From Niveispirillum fermenti (GTDB lineage Bacteria > Pseudomonadota > Alphaproteobacteria > Azospirillales > Azospirillaceae), in NCBI RefSeq assembly GCF_048066175.1, contig NZ_JBLTXA010000002.1, forward strand, positions 248,001-312,000: a stretch of DNA of 64,000 nt, in the 5' to 3' direction. The notes beneath the pieces are model-generated. The model was given only the letters and a program-made list of their open reading frames with translations. It was not told where the DNA came from and ran no database searches. How positions within the stretch are numbered: the stretch's first letter is position 1; each line of letters opens with the position of its first letter. Below are positions 8,602 to 16,697 of this stretch, one piece after another. The position numbers and the translations under genes were made by a program.

Positions 8602-9225
8602 TTACGCCGCCTGGGTGAGGCCACCGGGCCGATGGGCGATCACCTCGTCCAGGATACCGAAGGCCTTCGCCTCCTCCGGACTCATAAATTTGTCACGCTC
8701 GACAGCCTTTTCAATGACATCCAGCGTCTGGCCCGTATGCGTGACGAAAATTTCGTTCAGGCGCTCGCGCAGACGCAGGATTTCCTGGGCCTGGATTTCG
8801 ATGTCGGCCGCCTGACCCTGGGCGCCACCCGAAGGCTGGTGGATCATGATTCGGCTGTTGGGAAGCGAGAACCGCTTGCCCGGCGCACCGCCGGCCAGCA
8901 GCAATGCCCCCATGGAAGAGGCCTGACCCATGCAGATCGTTGCCACGGGGCAGCGGACATACTGCATCGTGTCATAGATCGCCAATCCCGCCGTCACATA
9001 ACCGCCAGGGGAGTTGATGTAGAAGGAGATTTCCTTGGTCGGGTTTTCCGCTTCCAGGAACAGAAGCTGGGCGCAAACAAGGCTGGCGACGGCATCGTTC
9101 ACGCCACCGACCAGGAAGATGATCCGTTCCTTCAGGAGTCGGGAATAGATGTCGTATGCCCGCTCGCCACGATTGGTCTGCTCGACCACCATAGGAACCA
9201 GCGCGTTCATCTGCGGCTCGATCAT
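8602..9225 (-). CDS. clpP: ATP-dependent Clp protease proteolytic subunit ClpP
   Basis: 207 residues, normal for the family. The serine-protease triad is visible: Ser104 in GQASSMGA, His129 in MIHQPSGG and Asp177 in ERDKFMS. The handle region (EILRLRERLNEIF) is intact. It forms the 14-mer chamber that pairs with ClpX and probably ClpA. The tig-clpP-clpX order is the standard bacterial arrangement; no lon follows clpX here. Confidence 0.99.
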   Translation of the reverse strand: MIEPQMNALVPMVVEQTNRGERAYDIYSRLLKERIIFLVGGVNDAVASLVCAQLLFLEAENPTKEISFYINSPGGYVTAGLAIYDTMQYVRCPVATICMGQASSMGALLLAGGAPGKRFSLPNSRIMIHQPSGGAQGQAADIEIQAQEILRLRERLNEIFVTHTGQTLDVIEKAVERDKFMSPEEAKAFGILDEVIAHRPGGLTQAA

Positions 9226-9308
9226 GATCCCTGCTTCGCTCCTAACCGGCAGCCGCGGGGCCTGGATTGGTCCCCGCGGTACTCAACGCTTTCAAGGTCG
9301 GCGTGGCC

Positions 9309-10649
9309 TCAGGCCGCCGCCTCCTCTTCCTCGTCCGGGTCGCGCATCAGCTCTTCGACCGACACGCTCACCTCGTTCACCTTAACCGTTCCGAGGATGA
9401 AGTCGACAACCTTATCCTCGTAGATCGGGGCGCGCAGGCTTTCGACGGCCTGCGGGTTCTTGCGGAAGAAGTCGAACACCTGCTGTTCCTGGCCCGGATA
9501 ACGGCGGACCTCATCGAACATCGCCTGGTTCAACTCCTCACGGCTCACCGAGATATTGTTACGGCGGCCGATTTCGGAAAGGAGCAAGCCAAGACGCACG
9601 CGCCGGACAGCAATGTCACGATATTCGGCCTTGAGGGCTTCCTCGTCCTTGCCTTCATCCTCGGCATCCGCACCGCCGCGGGCCAGTTCGTCCTGCAGGC
9701 GCTTCCAGATCTGCTCGAACTCGATGTCGACCATGCCGGCCGGGACGTCGAAGCTGTGCAGCTCGGCCAGCTTGTCCAGCAGGGCGCGCTTGGCGCGCAG
9801 GCGCGACGTGGCGCCATACTCGCCTTCCATGCGTTCGGTGATGGCCTTCTTCAAGGCATCCACATCGTCGAAGCCGAAGGACTTGGCCAGATCGTCATTG
9901 ATCTCGGCGTCCTTGCCGGCTCGCAGCTCCTTGACCCGCACCTCGAAGATGGCTTCCCGGCCGGCCAGCTCGGCAGCATGATACTCGGTCGGGAACGTCA
10001 CCTTGACGGTCACGTCGCTGTCGGCCTTGGCGCCGACAAGCTGATCCTCGAAGCCGGGAATGAACGAACCGGAACCCAGCTCCAGCTCATAATCCTCGCC
10101 ATTCATGCCCGCCCGCTTCTCACCATCGACGGAACCGTCGAAGTTGATCAGCAGGATGTCGCCCAGAACGGCCGCCCGATCCTCCTCGACCTTCTCGGTC
10201 GTGCGGCGGCCCTTGGCCAGGCGGCCCAGGCTCTCCGTCACAGCGTCATCGGCCACCGGGGCAACGGGCTTGTCGATCTCCACGGCGGACAGGTCAGCCG
10301 GCTCGATCTCGGGCAGAAGCTCGACGGCGACGGCGAATTCCAGATCCTGGCCGGGGTCGAACTTCAGAACCTCGATCTTGGGCTGCAGTGCGGGGCGCAG
10401 GTTGTTTTCGGACACGGCCTTCTGGGCGCCGTCATTGACCGCCTCTTCCAGCACCTCGCCCATGACCGACTGGCCATAGCGCTGCTTCAGGATCGGCATC
10501 GGCACCTTGCCCGGGCGGAAGCCAGGGATCTTCACGGTCTTGCCAACCTCGGTCAGCCGGGTCTGCACCCGCGATTCGATATCCTGGGCCGTGATGACGA
10601 CCTTGAAGTCGCGGCGGAGGCCTTCAGCGCTGGTCTCGGTGATCTGCAT
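9309..10649 (-). CDS. tig: trigger factor (ribosome-associated chaperone/prolyl isomerase)
   Basis: 446 residues from the ATG at 10649 (MQITETSAEGLRR), the conserved N-terminus; upstream in-frame sequence runs into tRNA-Leu and is not coding. The ribosome-binding signature GFRPGKVPM is present near residue 45, the FKBP-type PPIase domain is in the middle (VTFPTEYHAAELAGREAIF region) and the helical C-terminal arms follow, ending with a very acidic tail (DPDEEEEAAA). It binds nascent chains at the ribosome exit. It is first in the tig-clpP-clpX series, 83 bases before clpP. Confidence 0.98.
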   Translation of the reverse strand: MQITETSAEGLRRDFKVVITAQDIESRVQTRLTEVGKTVKIPGFRPGKVPMPILKQRYGQSVMGEVLEEAVNDGAQKAVSENNLRPALQPKIEVLKFDPGQDLEFAVAVELLPEIEPADLSAVEIDKPVAPVADDAVTESLGRLAKGRRTTEKVEEDRAAVLGDILLINFDGSVDGEKRAGMNGEDYELELGSGSFIPGFEDQLVGAKADSDVTVKVTFPTEYHAAELAGREAIFEVRVKELRAGKDAEINDDLAKSFGFDDVDALKKAITERMEGEYGATSRLRAKRALLDKLAELHSFDVPAGMVDIEFEQIWKRLQDELARGGADAEDEGKDEEALKAEYRDIAVRRVRLGLLLSEIGRRNNISVSREELNQAMFDEVRRYPGQEQQVFDFFRKNPQAVESLRAPIYEDKVVDFILGTVKVNEVSVSVEELMRDPDEEEEAAA

Positions 10650-10776
10650 GGGACGAAATGCCTGTCTTCTGTCTGTTCGCCCCAGCCCCCTCTGCCATTT
10701 CAGGGACCGAAGCTCCCGCGGGGTGGGCCGGAAACCGGCTGCCGCGGTGGGTTGCGGGTCAAAACTCCAAAACTCG

Positions 10777-10860
10777 TGGTGCGGGCGAAGGGACTTGAAC
10801 CCCCACGTCTTTCGACACCGGAACCTAAATCCGGCGCGTCTACCATTCCGCCACGCCCGC
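10777..10860 (-). tRNA. tRNA-Leu (anticodon UAG)
   Basis: On the minus strand the 7-bp acceptor GCGGGCG pairs with CGCCCGC, followed by A73 and an encoded CCA (10777-10779). The anticodon stem CCGGA/TCCGG encloses the loop TTTAGGT, giving UAG. A long variable arm (class II) and the TTCAAGT T-loop are present. It lies directly upstream of tig. Confidence 0.96.
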
Positions 10861-10938
10861 CCGCCGGGCGGACCAGGGGTCCGACCGTGGGAGCGCACCG
10901 TATAGCAAGCCCAAACAGGCTCGCCAAGCGCGGAATCT

Positions 10939-10968
10939 CCGGCAGGCCATGCCCGGGGGGCCTGCCGG
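10939..10968 (-). terminator. hairpin after the E1/transketolase gene
   Basis: CCGGCAGGCC (10939-10948) and GGCCTGCCGG (10959-10968) form a perfect 10-bp stem with a 10-nt loop, 8 bases after the stop at 10976. No U-tract follows on the minus strand. Confidence 0.5.
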
Positions 10969-10975
10969 CGTGATC

Positions 10976-13351
10976 CTATTCCAGAAGCAGGCGGGCCGCG
11001 GCGTCGATAACCGCGTCCGCATCCAGATTCAGGGCGCGATAAAGGTCAGGCAGGTCGGCGGACTGGCCGAAAACCTCCACCCCCAGGGCCGCCACCCTGT
11101 GCCCGCGGACGGACCCCAGCCAGGAAAGGCCCGCGGGGTGGCCATCGGTCAGCGTCACCAGACGGGCTCCGGCCGGCAGTGCGGACAGAAGCCGTTCCAC
11201 GGGCGCTTCCTGCCGGCGCCCGGCCTGCCGTTCCCGGCGTGCCGCCATCCAACCCTGATAGAGCCGGTCGGCGGACGTGACGGCCAGAAGGCCGGCGCCC
11301 GGCACATCCTCCAGCATCTGCCCGTGCGCGGCCAGCGCCTCCGGCGCCAGGGCACCCATATAGATGATCGCCAGATCGGTGTCGGCTGCCGGCGGCCGCA
11401 GCCAATAGCCACCATCGATCACCGCCTTCTCGTCCAGCAGCCGGGCCGGCTGTTCCAGGGTGCGCGTGGACAGCTGCAGGTAGAGGCTGCCTCCGTCCGG
11501 CTTCTGCATATGCTCGAAGCCCCAGCGCATGATGGCGGCCAGTTCGTCGACGAAAGCCGGCTCGAAGCTGGACAGCTTCGGCAGGCCCATGCCGATCAGC
11601 GGTGTGGCGATGGACTGGTGCGCCCCACCTTCCGGTGCCAGCGTCACTCCACCCGGCGTCGCCACCAGCATGAAGCGCGCATCCTGGTAGAGCGCGTAAT
11701 TGAAGGCATCCAGGCCGCGCATGACGAACGGATCATACAGCGTCCCGACGGGCAGCAGCCGCGTGCCGAACAGATCATGACTGAGACCAAGTGCCCCCAG
11801 CATCAGAAACAGGTTGTGTTCCGCGATACCCAGCTCGATATGCTGGCCTTGCGGATCACCCTGCCAGCGCTGCGCCGATACGACCTTCTGTTCCTTGAAG
11901 ATGTCATGTCGCTCGTGCCGGTCGAAAAGCCCCCGCCGGTTCACCCAGGCGCCCAGGTTGGTCGACACCGTGACATCCGGGCTGGTCGTCACGATGCGGG
12001 CCGCTAGATCGGTATCCCCCTTTGCCAGGTCGGCCAGAATCTTGCCAAAGCCCTCCTGTGTGCTCATCCGTTCCGTCAGCGGAACATTCAATCGTTCCGG
12101 AACCGGGACGAATCCGGCCGATAGCCGGCGACGGTCGGTGGCCGTGAAGGGCACCTCCTCCGCCAGAAAGCGCTTCAAATCCTCCACATCGACATCCAGG
12201 CCGGCGAAGGGCTCCCATTCCTGCCCGTCACCGATGCCGCACTGCACCTTGAACGAGGCGATCTGGTCCGGGTTCATCAGGCCGGCATGGTTATCCTTGT
12301 GCCCCTGGAAGGGCAGCCCCATCCCCTTGACGGTATAGGCGACGAAACAGGCCGGCTGTTCGGCATCCGGCCCATTGGCAAGCCCGTGGAACGTATCAAG
12401 AATGGTCGGCAGGTCGTGGCCGGCCAGATTGGTCATCAGCCGGGCCAGCCCCGCATCGTCATGGCTGTCCAGCAGGCCGCGGATACCCCCGGTCGTGCCC
12501 AGATCGCGCAGCAGCGCCTCCCGCCAGGCGGCCCCGCCCTTGAAGCACAGGGCGGCGTACAACTGATTCGGGCAGGTATCGATCCAATGGCGCAGGGCGT
12601 CGCCGCCGGGCTCCCGAAAGGCCGCCTCCAGCAGGCGGCCGTATTTCATGATGACAACCTTCCAGTCCAAAGACCGGAACATGCCCGTGATCGGTTCCCA
12701 CAGCTTGTCGGAAACGACGCTGTCCAGGCTCTGGCGGTTATAATCGATGATCCACCATGCATTGCGCAGATCATGCTTCCAGCCCTCCAGCAAGGCTTCG
12801 AAGACATTGCCCTCGTCCATCTCGGCATCGCCGACAAGAGCCACCATCCGGCCTTCCGGCTGATCGGTGAGGCCTTTCAGACGAACATAATCCTGTACCA
12901 TGCTGGCAAAGGCCGTGACCGCCACGCCAAGCCCCACGGAACCCGTGGAGAAATCAACATCGGCCGTGTCCTTGGTGCGCGACGGATAGGATTGCGCCCC
13001 ACCGAACGCGCGGAAGCGCTCCAGCTTCTCCCGGGTCTGCCGGCCCATCAGATACTGGATGGCGTGAAAAACCGGACTGGCATGCGGCTTGACGGCAACC
13101 CTGTCCTGGGGACGCAGCACATCGAAGAACAGGGCGGTCATCAGGCTGGCCATGGACGCACTGGAGGCCTGATGCCCCCCCACCTTCAGTCCATCGCGCG
13201 ACGGGCGAAGATGGTTGGCGTTATGGATCATCCAGGTCGATAGCCACAACGCTTTGCGTTCAAGGGCGCGCAGATGTGAAAGGCGCCGGTCTTCATTGGC
13301 CGGCGTGGTGGAGGCCGGCCTAGTGGATGTATGGCTGCTGAAATCGGGCAT
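10976..13351 (-). CDS. AceE-like 2-oxoacid dehydrogenase E1 / transketolase-family protein
   Basis: 791 residues, TPP-dependent. The order of motifs follows homodimeric pyruvate dehydrogenase E1: VGGHQASSASMASL, GRQTREKLERFR, QSYPSRTKDTADVDFSTGSVGLG, then the TPP/Mg motif GDAEMDEGNVFEALLEGW with WWIIDYNRQSLDSVV. The C-terminal transketolase-type pyrimidine-binding and C domains follow. It is shorter than AceE (about 890) and no E2, E3 or other dehydrogenase-complex gene is nearby. Such proteins are commonly labelled transketolase, but the sequence pattern favours an AceE-related enzyme of uncertain substrate. It stands alone between tRNA-Leu and a small hypothetical gene. Confidence 0.85.
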   Translation of the reverse strand: MPDFSSHTSTRPASTTPANEDRRLSHLRALERKALWLSTWMIHNANHLRPSRDGLKVGGHQASSASMASLMTALFFDVLRPQDRVAVKPHASPVFHAIQYLMGRQTREKLERFRAFGGAQSYPSRTKDTADVDFSTGSVGLGVAVTAFASMVQDYVRLKGLTDQPEGRMVALVGDAEMDEGNVFEALLEGWKHDLRNAWWIIDYNRQSLDSVVSDKLWEPITGMFRSLDWKVVIMKYGRLLEAAFREPGGDALRHWIDTCPNQLYAALCFKGGAAWREALLRDLGTTGGIRGLLDSHDDAGLARLMTNLAGHDLPTILDTFHGLANGPDAEQPACFVAYTVKGMGLPFQGHKDNHAGLMNPDQIASFKVQCGIGDGQEWEPFAGLDVDVEDLKRFLAEEVPFTATDRRRLSAGFVPVPERLNVPLTERMSTQEGFGKILADLAKGDTDLAARIVTTSPDVTVSTNLGAWVNRRGLFDRHERHDIFKEQKVVSAQRWQGDPQGQHIELGIAEHNLFLMLGALGLSHDLFGTRLLPVGTLYDPFVMRGLDAFNYALYQDARFMLVATPGGVTLAPEGGAHQSIATPLIGMGLPKLSSFEPAFVDELAAIMRWGFEHMQKPDGGSLYLQLSTRTLEQPARLLDEKAVIDGGYWLRPPAADTDLAIIYMGALAPEALAAHGQMLEDVPGAGLLAVTSADRLYQGWMAARRERQAGRRQEAPVERLLSALPAGARLVTLTDGHPAGLSWLGSVRGHRVAALGVEVFGQSADLPDLYRALNLDADAVIDAAARLLLE

Positions 13352-13524
13352 CGTGCCAATCCTGGGGCTGAACGGGTTTCCTGGGAGCGCGGCGCTCTAT
13401 CGGGCCGCTTTGTTCAGGACCTTGGCCGGACCGGATGGCACGACGAGGATCCCGGCCCTTTATAGGCCGGACGACGTCTTGAATGAAACGAGCGCTGTGC
13501 AGGTACCGCCTGCGCCATCCGCCG

Positions 13525-13794
13525 TTATCGGGTGCGGGTATTGCCGAACAACCGGTTGAAGCTGTCAACGGACAGGGTACGGACCGCCGCCGGGTTCAAC
13601 CGCCTGCCGCTTGGTTCCGGACCATCCAGCATATCGTTGCGAGCAATGTAACGGACATGGGGCAAGGGAAAACCGTCTTCCGTCACTGCCAGCACCTGTG
13701 CTGTTTCAACAGTGTTGAAGATCGTTCTTTGATAAATGCCGCCTGGCACCGGTGTAACAGTTGGTTCGGAACGCTTGAACAACGATACGCCCAT
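13525..13794 (-). CDS. small conserved-looking hypothetical protein
   Basis: 89 residues, not recognised. The ATG at 13794 is preceded by a GGGGGG purine run at suitable distance. The protein is soluble, with a basic C-terminus (NRLFGNTRTR) and a segment VETAQVLAVTEDGFPLPHVRYIARND that reads like a compact beta-rich fold. It lies alone between the E1-like gene and NAD(P)HX repair, with gaps of 173 and 344 bases, so it probably has its own promoter in the AT-rich upstream stretch. No function is proposed. Confidence 0.6.
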   Translation of the reverse strand: MGVSLFKRSEPTVTPVPGGIYQRTIFNTVETAQVLAVTEDGFPLPHVRYIARNDMLDGPEPSGRRLNPAAVRTLSVDSFNRLFGNTRTR

Positions 13795-14138
13795 CGCAAC
13801 GCCCCCCTGTCGCTTCTGACCTCTGCCTTTGATATTTGTCTTTGAAAATTACCCCAAGGCGGTAACGCCTTTGATCAAGACTTGGGCAGATTAACGCATT
13901 GACAAGGGTAGCGCAATGATCGAACCGCGCTTTTTGCGACTTTGTTCCCAGGAATTAACAGGTTTTTTAGAGAATATCAGAACGGGGACAGAACGGGCTC
14001 GACCAAGCCGGCCTTCGGTGAATATTCATCAGTAGGAATATTACCTCAAAGAAACCTTGCAATGCGTTGATCTCCAATATGGAAACCCCGTTCGTTCTTG
14101 AAACAAAAAAATCAGAGAACTTCCATATAATATTGATT
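13795..14138. other. 344-bp AT-rich gene-free gap
   Basis: Noticeably more AT-rich than its surroundings, with poly-A/T tracts (for example A-rich 14100-14150). A 6-bp hairpin (AAGGCG/CGCCTT, 13856-13871) is the only local structure I see. It probably holds the promoter of the small gene at 13525 and the 3' end region of the NAD(P)HX repair gene. No ORF or RNA is supported. Confidence 0.5.
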
Positions 14139-15605
14139 TTAAAATAAAATATCTCGCCTTATAGCCGGAATTATCTCCGTCAGATCCTCCGCGATCAGCC
14201 CGGCACCACATCGCCGCCCTGCCTCGCCATGCCACCACACACCGGCCGCGGCGGCATCGAAAGCCCCCATCCCCTGTGCCAACAGCCCCAGAATCATCCC
14301 GGCCAGCACATCACCGCTGCCGGCTGTCGCCAGGCATGGCGGCGCATTGTGATTGATGCGCATGCGGCCATCGGGATGAACGATCAGCGTATCCGGTCCT
14401 TTCATGACGAGAATCGCACCCGAATCCGACGCGGCGCGGCGGGCCCGTTCCGCCCGTGACCCCGGCAGATCACCGAACAGACGCCTGAACTCACCTTCAT
14501 GTGGCGTCATTATCCAGTCGCCGTTCAACCCCGCCCGCCGCAGGGAGGCGAGGTCGCCGGCAAAACATGTGAAGATGTCGGCATCCAGAACGCCGGCGCG
14601 ATTGGCCGCCAGGGCGGACAAGGTCACCTTACGCAATAGGGGACCCGACCCCGCCCCCGGCCCCAGCAACACGGCATTGCGCCGTGTGTCGGACAACAGC
14701 GCGTCGAATCCACCCGCATCGTCAATGGGCTGCACGATCAGGCTGGGCATGGAAAGGCTATAGGTCATGTGTGCGGATGGGGCACAGGCCACTGTAACCA
14801 GTCCGGCCCCCATCCGCAGGGCAGCCCTGGCCGCCAGGCGGGCAGCACCGGTCATGATGGTGCCGCCCAGAACCAGGGCGTGGCCGCGATGATATTTATG
14901 GTCCGTCGCGGCGCGGCGCGGCAGGGCACGCCCCCAGACCGATGGCCCGTTGATAAGAATATCGACATCCATATCGTTGACCACCGCGTCGGGAATACCG
15001 ATATCGGCGATCTCCACCCGCCCGCACAGCCCCCGACCCGGATACAGATAATGGGCAGGCTTGGGCCGGAAAAACCCCACGGTGATGGTGGCCGGCGCGG
15101 CACCGCCACGTACCGTTCCGTCATCCCCGTTGATGCCGCTGGGTACATCGACCGCCACAATGGGTTTGCCCGTGCCGGCCATTGCCATGATCAAGTCCAG
15201 GGCAACCCCACCCACCGGCCGGTTCAGCCCGGCGCCGAACAGGGCATCGACGATGATGCCGGCACCGTCGAGCAGACGCACGGTGGCCGGCAACACCGGG
15301 CCCGCCCAGGCCGCGGCCGCCCAGCCCGCGTCCCCGGCAAGGGCGCTCTTCTCCCCCAACAGACCGACACGGACAGGCCATCCCGCCGCCCGCAGATGGC
15401 GCGCAGCAACGAACCCGTCCCCGCCATTGTTGCCAGGGCCGCACAGGATGGTAACGGGCACCGGCCCGTCAGGTGACAGCGAGCGGACGGCGCGGGCCAC
15501 CGCGCGGCCGGCTGCCTCCATCAGGGTAGGGCCGGAAATACCGGCCGCCATGGCCGCCCGGTCGGCAGCGTACATCTGCGCCACGGTCAGGATCTCAGCC
15601 GCCAT
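14139..15605 (-). CDS. nnrDE: bifunctional NAD(P)H-hydrate epimerase / ADP-dependent (S)-NAD(P)H-hydrate dehydratase
   Basis: 488 residues from the ATG at 15605, which has an AGGGGG ribosome site; longer frames would read through tRNA-His. The N-terminal YjeF_N epimerase domain (about 1-210) contains MYAADRAAMAAG and LCGPGNNGGDGFVAARHL. The C-terminal carbohydrate-kinase-like dehydratase domain (about 220-485) contains HKYHRGHALVLGG, TPHEGEFRRLFGD and the ADP site ATAGSGDVLAGMILGLLAQG. The enzyme repairs hydrated NADH/NADPH in the cytosol. Stand-alone transcription unit. Confidence 0.96.
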   Translation of the reverse strand: MAAEILTVAQMYAADRAAMAAGISGPTLMEAAGRAVARAVRSLSPDGPVPVTILCGPGNNGGDGFVAARHLRAAGWPVRVGLLGEKSALAGDAGWAAAAWAGPVLPATVRLLDGAGIIVDALFGAGLNRPVGGVALDLIMAMAGTGKPIVAVDVPSGINGDDGTVRGGAAPATITVGFFRPKPAHYLYPGRGLCGRVEIADIGIPDAVVNDMDVDILINGPSVWGRALPRRAATDHKYHRGHALVLGGTIMTGAARLAARAALRMGAGLVTVACAPSAHMTYSLSMPSLIVQPIDDAGGFDALLSDTRRNAVLLGPGAGSGPLLRKVTLSALAANRAGVLDADIFTCFAGDLASLRRAGLNGDWIMTPHEGEFRRLFGDLPGSRAERARRAASDSGAILVMKGPDTLIVHPDGRMRINHNAPPCLATAGSGDVLAGMILGLLAQGMGAFDAAAAGVWWHGEAGRRCGAGLIAEDLTEIIPAIRRDILF

Positions 15606-15706
15606 CACCACCCCCTGCCTCGTCGCCCATGCCGCGGGGCCGAGGACCATCATTGGCCAGAAGCGGGCTGCCGGTCCATCAGGTTGCAGGATGCGTGACG
15701 CGGATA

Positions 15707-15738
15707 CGAAAAAAGCCACCCTGGGGGCGGCTTTTTCG
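15707..15738 (-). terminator. terminator downstream of tRNA-His
   Basis: A GCC...GGC hairpin with G-rich loop flanked by A6 on the left and T5 on the right (CGAAAAAAGCC ... GGCTTTTTCG), so it can act on either strand. It lies 44 bases beyond the 3' end of tRNA-His. Confidence 0.75.
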
Positions 15739-15781
15739 TTTGTCCCGATGGGGACCTCAGTTATTTTACCCGAAGGCAAAA

Positions 15782-15858
15782 TGGGGCGATGGACGGGACT
15801 CGAACCCGCGACCACTCGGACCACAACCGAGAGCTCTACCAACTGAGCTACCACCGCC
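15782..15858 (-). tRNA. tRNA-His (anticodon GUG)
   Basis: The anticodon stem CTCGG/CCGAG encloses TTGTGGT, giving GUG. The acceptor GCGGTGG pairs with CCATCGC (one G-U). G-1 (15858) faces C73 (complement of G15785), the histidine-specific identity pair, and CCA is encoded at 15782-15784. Confidence 0.97.
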
Positions 15859-16108
15859 GCCGGGAGCCGCTGTATGCCCCAGGCGCCCCCCTGTCGTCAA
15901 GCGCTCGATTCAGAAAAAATTCAGGGGCAGCCATCTGGAAAGCGAGCGCCATATTATGATGCAAATATGGATGCAAAAATGAGCCATAATACTGGTTAAT
16001 GCCCATTTTTAGGCTTAATGATGAAAAATTAATCACATATAAGCCTGTTTTTATAGCAAAGTGTCGGGACACTGGAGCATGGGGCGCACAAACCCGCGCC
16101 CTCAACGA

Positions 16109-16125
16109 CTGGCATGGTCCGTGCT
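16109..16125 (+). promoter_or_regulatory. sigma-54 (-24/-12) promoter of glnB
   Basis: CTGGCATGGTCCGTGCT fits YTGGCAYGRNNNTTGCW at all defined positions but one, with GG and GC exactly 12 apart. The predicted start is near 16137, about 60 bases before the glnB ATG. A 14-bp palindrome with a 2-nt centre (AGTGTC GG GACACT, 16060-16073) lies about 70 bases upstream of the start and may be an activator site. Nitrogen-regulated glnB/glnA transcription by RpoN and NtrC is established for Azospirillum relatives. Confidence 0.75.
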
Positions 16126-16195
16126 AACAATCATCCTGCGCTGGCTTGGTCGGTAACGGCTTGGCTGGCGTCGAAATTTGGAGCTGCGGGACGCG

Positions 16196-16534
16196 ATGAA
16201 GAAGATTGAAGCCATCATCAAGCCCTTCAAGCTGGACGAGGTGAAGGAAGCCCTCCACGAAGTGGGGATCAAGGGCATCACCGTGACCGAAGCCAAGGGC
16301 TTCGGCCGCCAGAAGGGCCATACCGAACTTTACCGGGGAGCGGAGTATGTCGTCGACTTCCTGCCCAAGGTGAAGATCGAGGTTGTCATGGATGACAGCC
16401 TGGTGGAGCGCGCCATCGACGCCATCCAGCAGGCTGCCCATACCGGGCGCATCGGCGATGGCAAGATTTTCGTGACCCCGGTGGAGGAAGTGATCCGAAT
16501 CCGCACGGGTGAGCGTGGTCCCGACGCCGTCTGA
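16196..16534 (+). CDS. glnB: nitrogen regulatory protein PII
   Basis: 112 residues, the exact PII length, starting MKKIEAIIKPFKLDEVKEAL with a purine-rich site upstream. Tyr51 in ELYRGAEYVVDFLPKVK is the uridylylation site at the tip of the T-loop; the ATP/2-oxoglutarate-binding B and C loops (AAHTGRIGDGKIFVTPVEEVIRIRTGERG) are intact. The trimer reports nitrogen and carbon status to GlnE, NtrB and others. It lies 163 bases before glnA behind a sigma-54 promoter; the two are classically co-transcribed with an extra glnA promoter. Confidence 0.98.
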   Translation: MKKIEAIIKPFKLDEVKEALHEVGIKGITVTEAKGFGRQKGHTELYRGAEYVVDFLPKVKIEVVMDDSLVERAIDAIQQAAHTGRIGDGKIFVTPVEEVIRIRTGERGPDAV

Positions 16535-16697
16535 AGCCCGCCGCCTGACCGGCTGTCGGCAACCTCCGGCAAGTCCTGGAAGGCGGGTTCAGAATTTCCT
16601 TTCAAAGGGTCCGGGGATCGGGTAACGCCAGCGTCTGGCAGGCCCCTCCCGGGACCGGTTCAACAGCGACAAACCTCAAACCACGGAAGCAGAGGCT

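Noticed and set aside
15962..15977. TGCA...TGCA pair upstream of glnB as an NtrC enhancer
   Set aside because: The spacing is 8 instead of 9 and the inner CC/GG bases are missing, so it does not meet the NtrC pattern.
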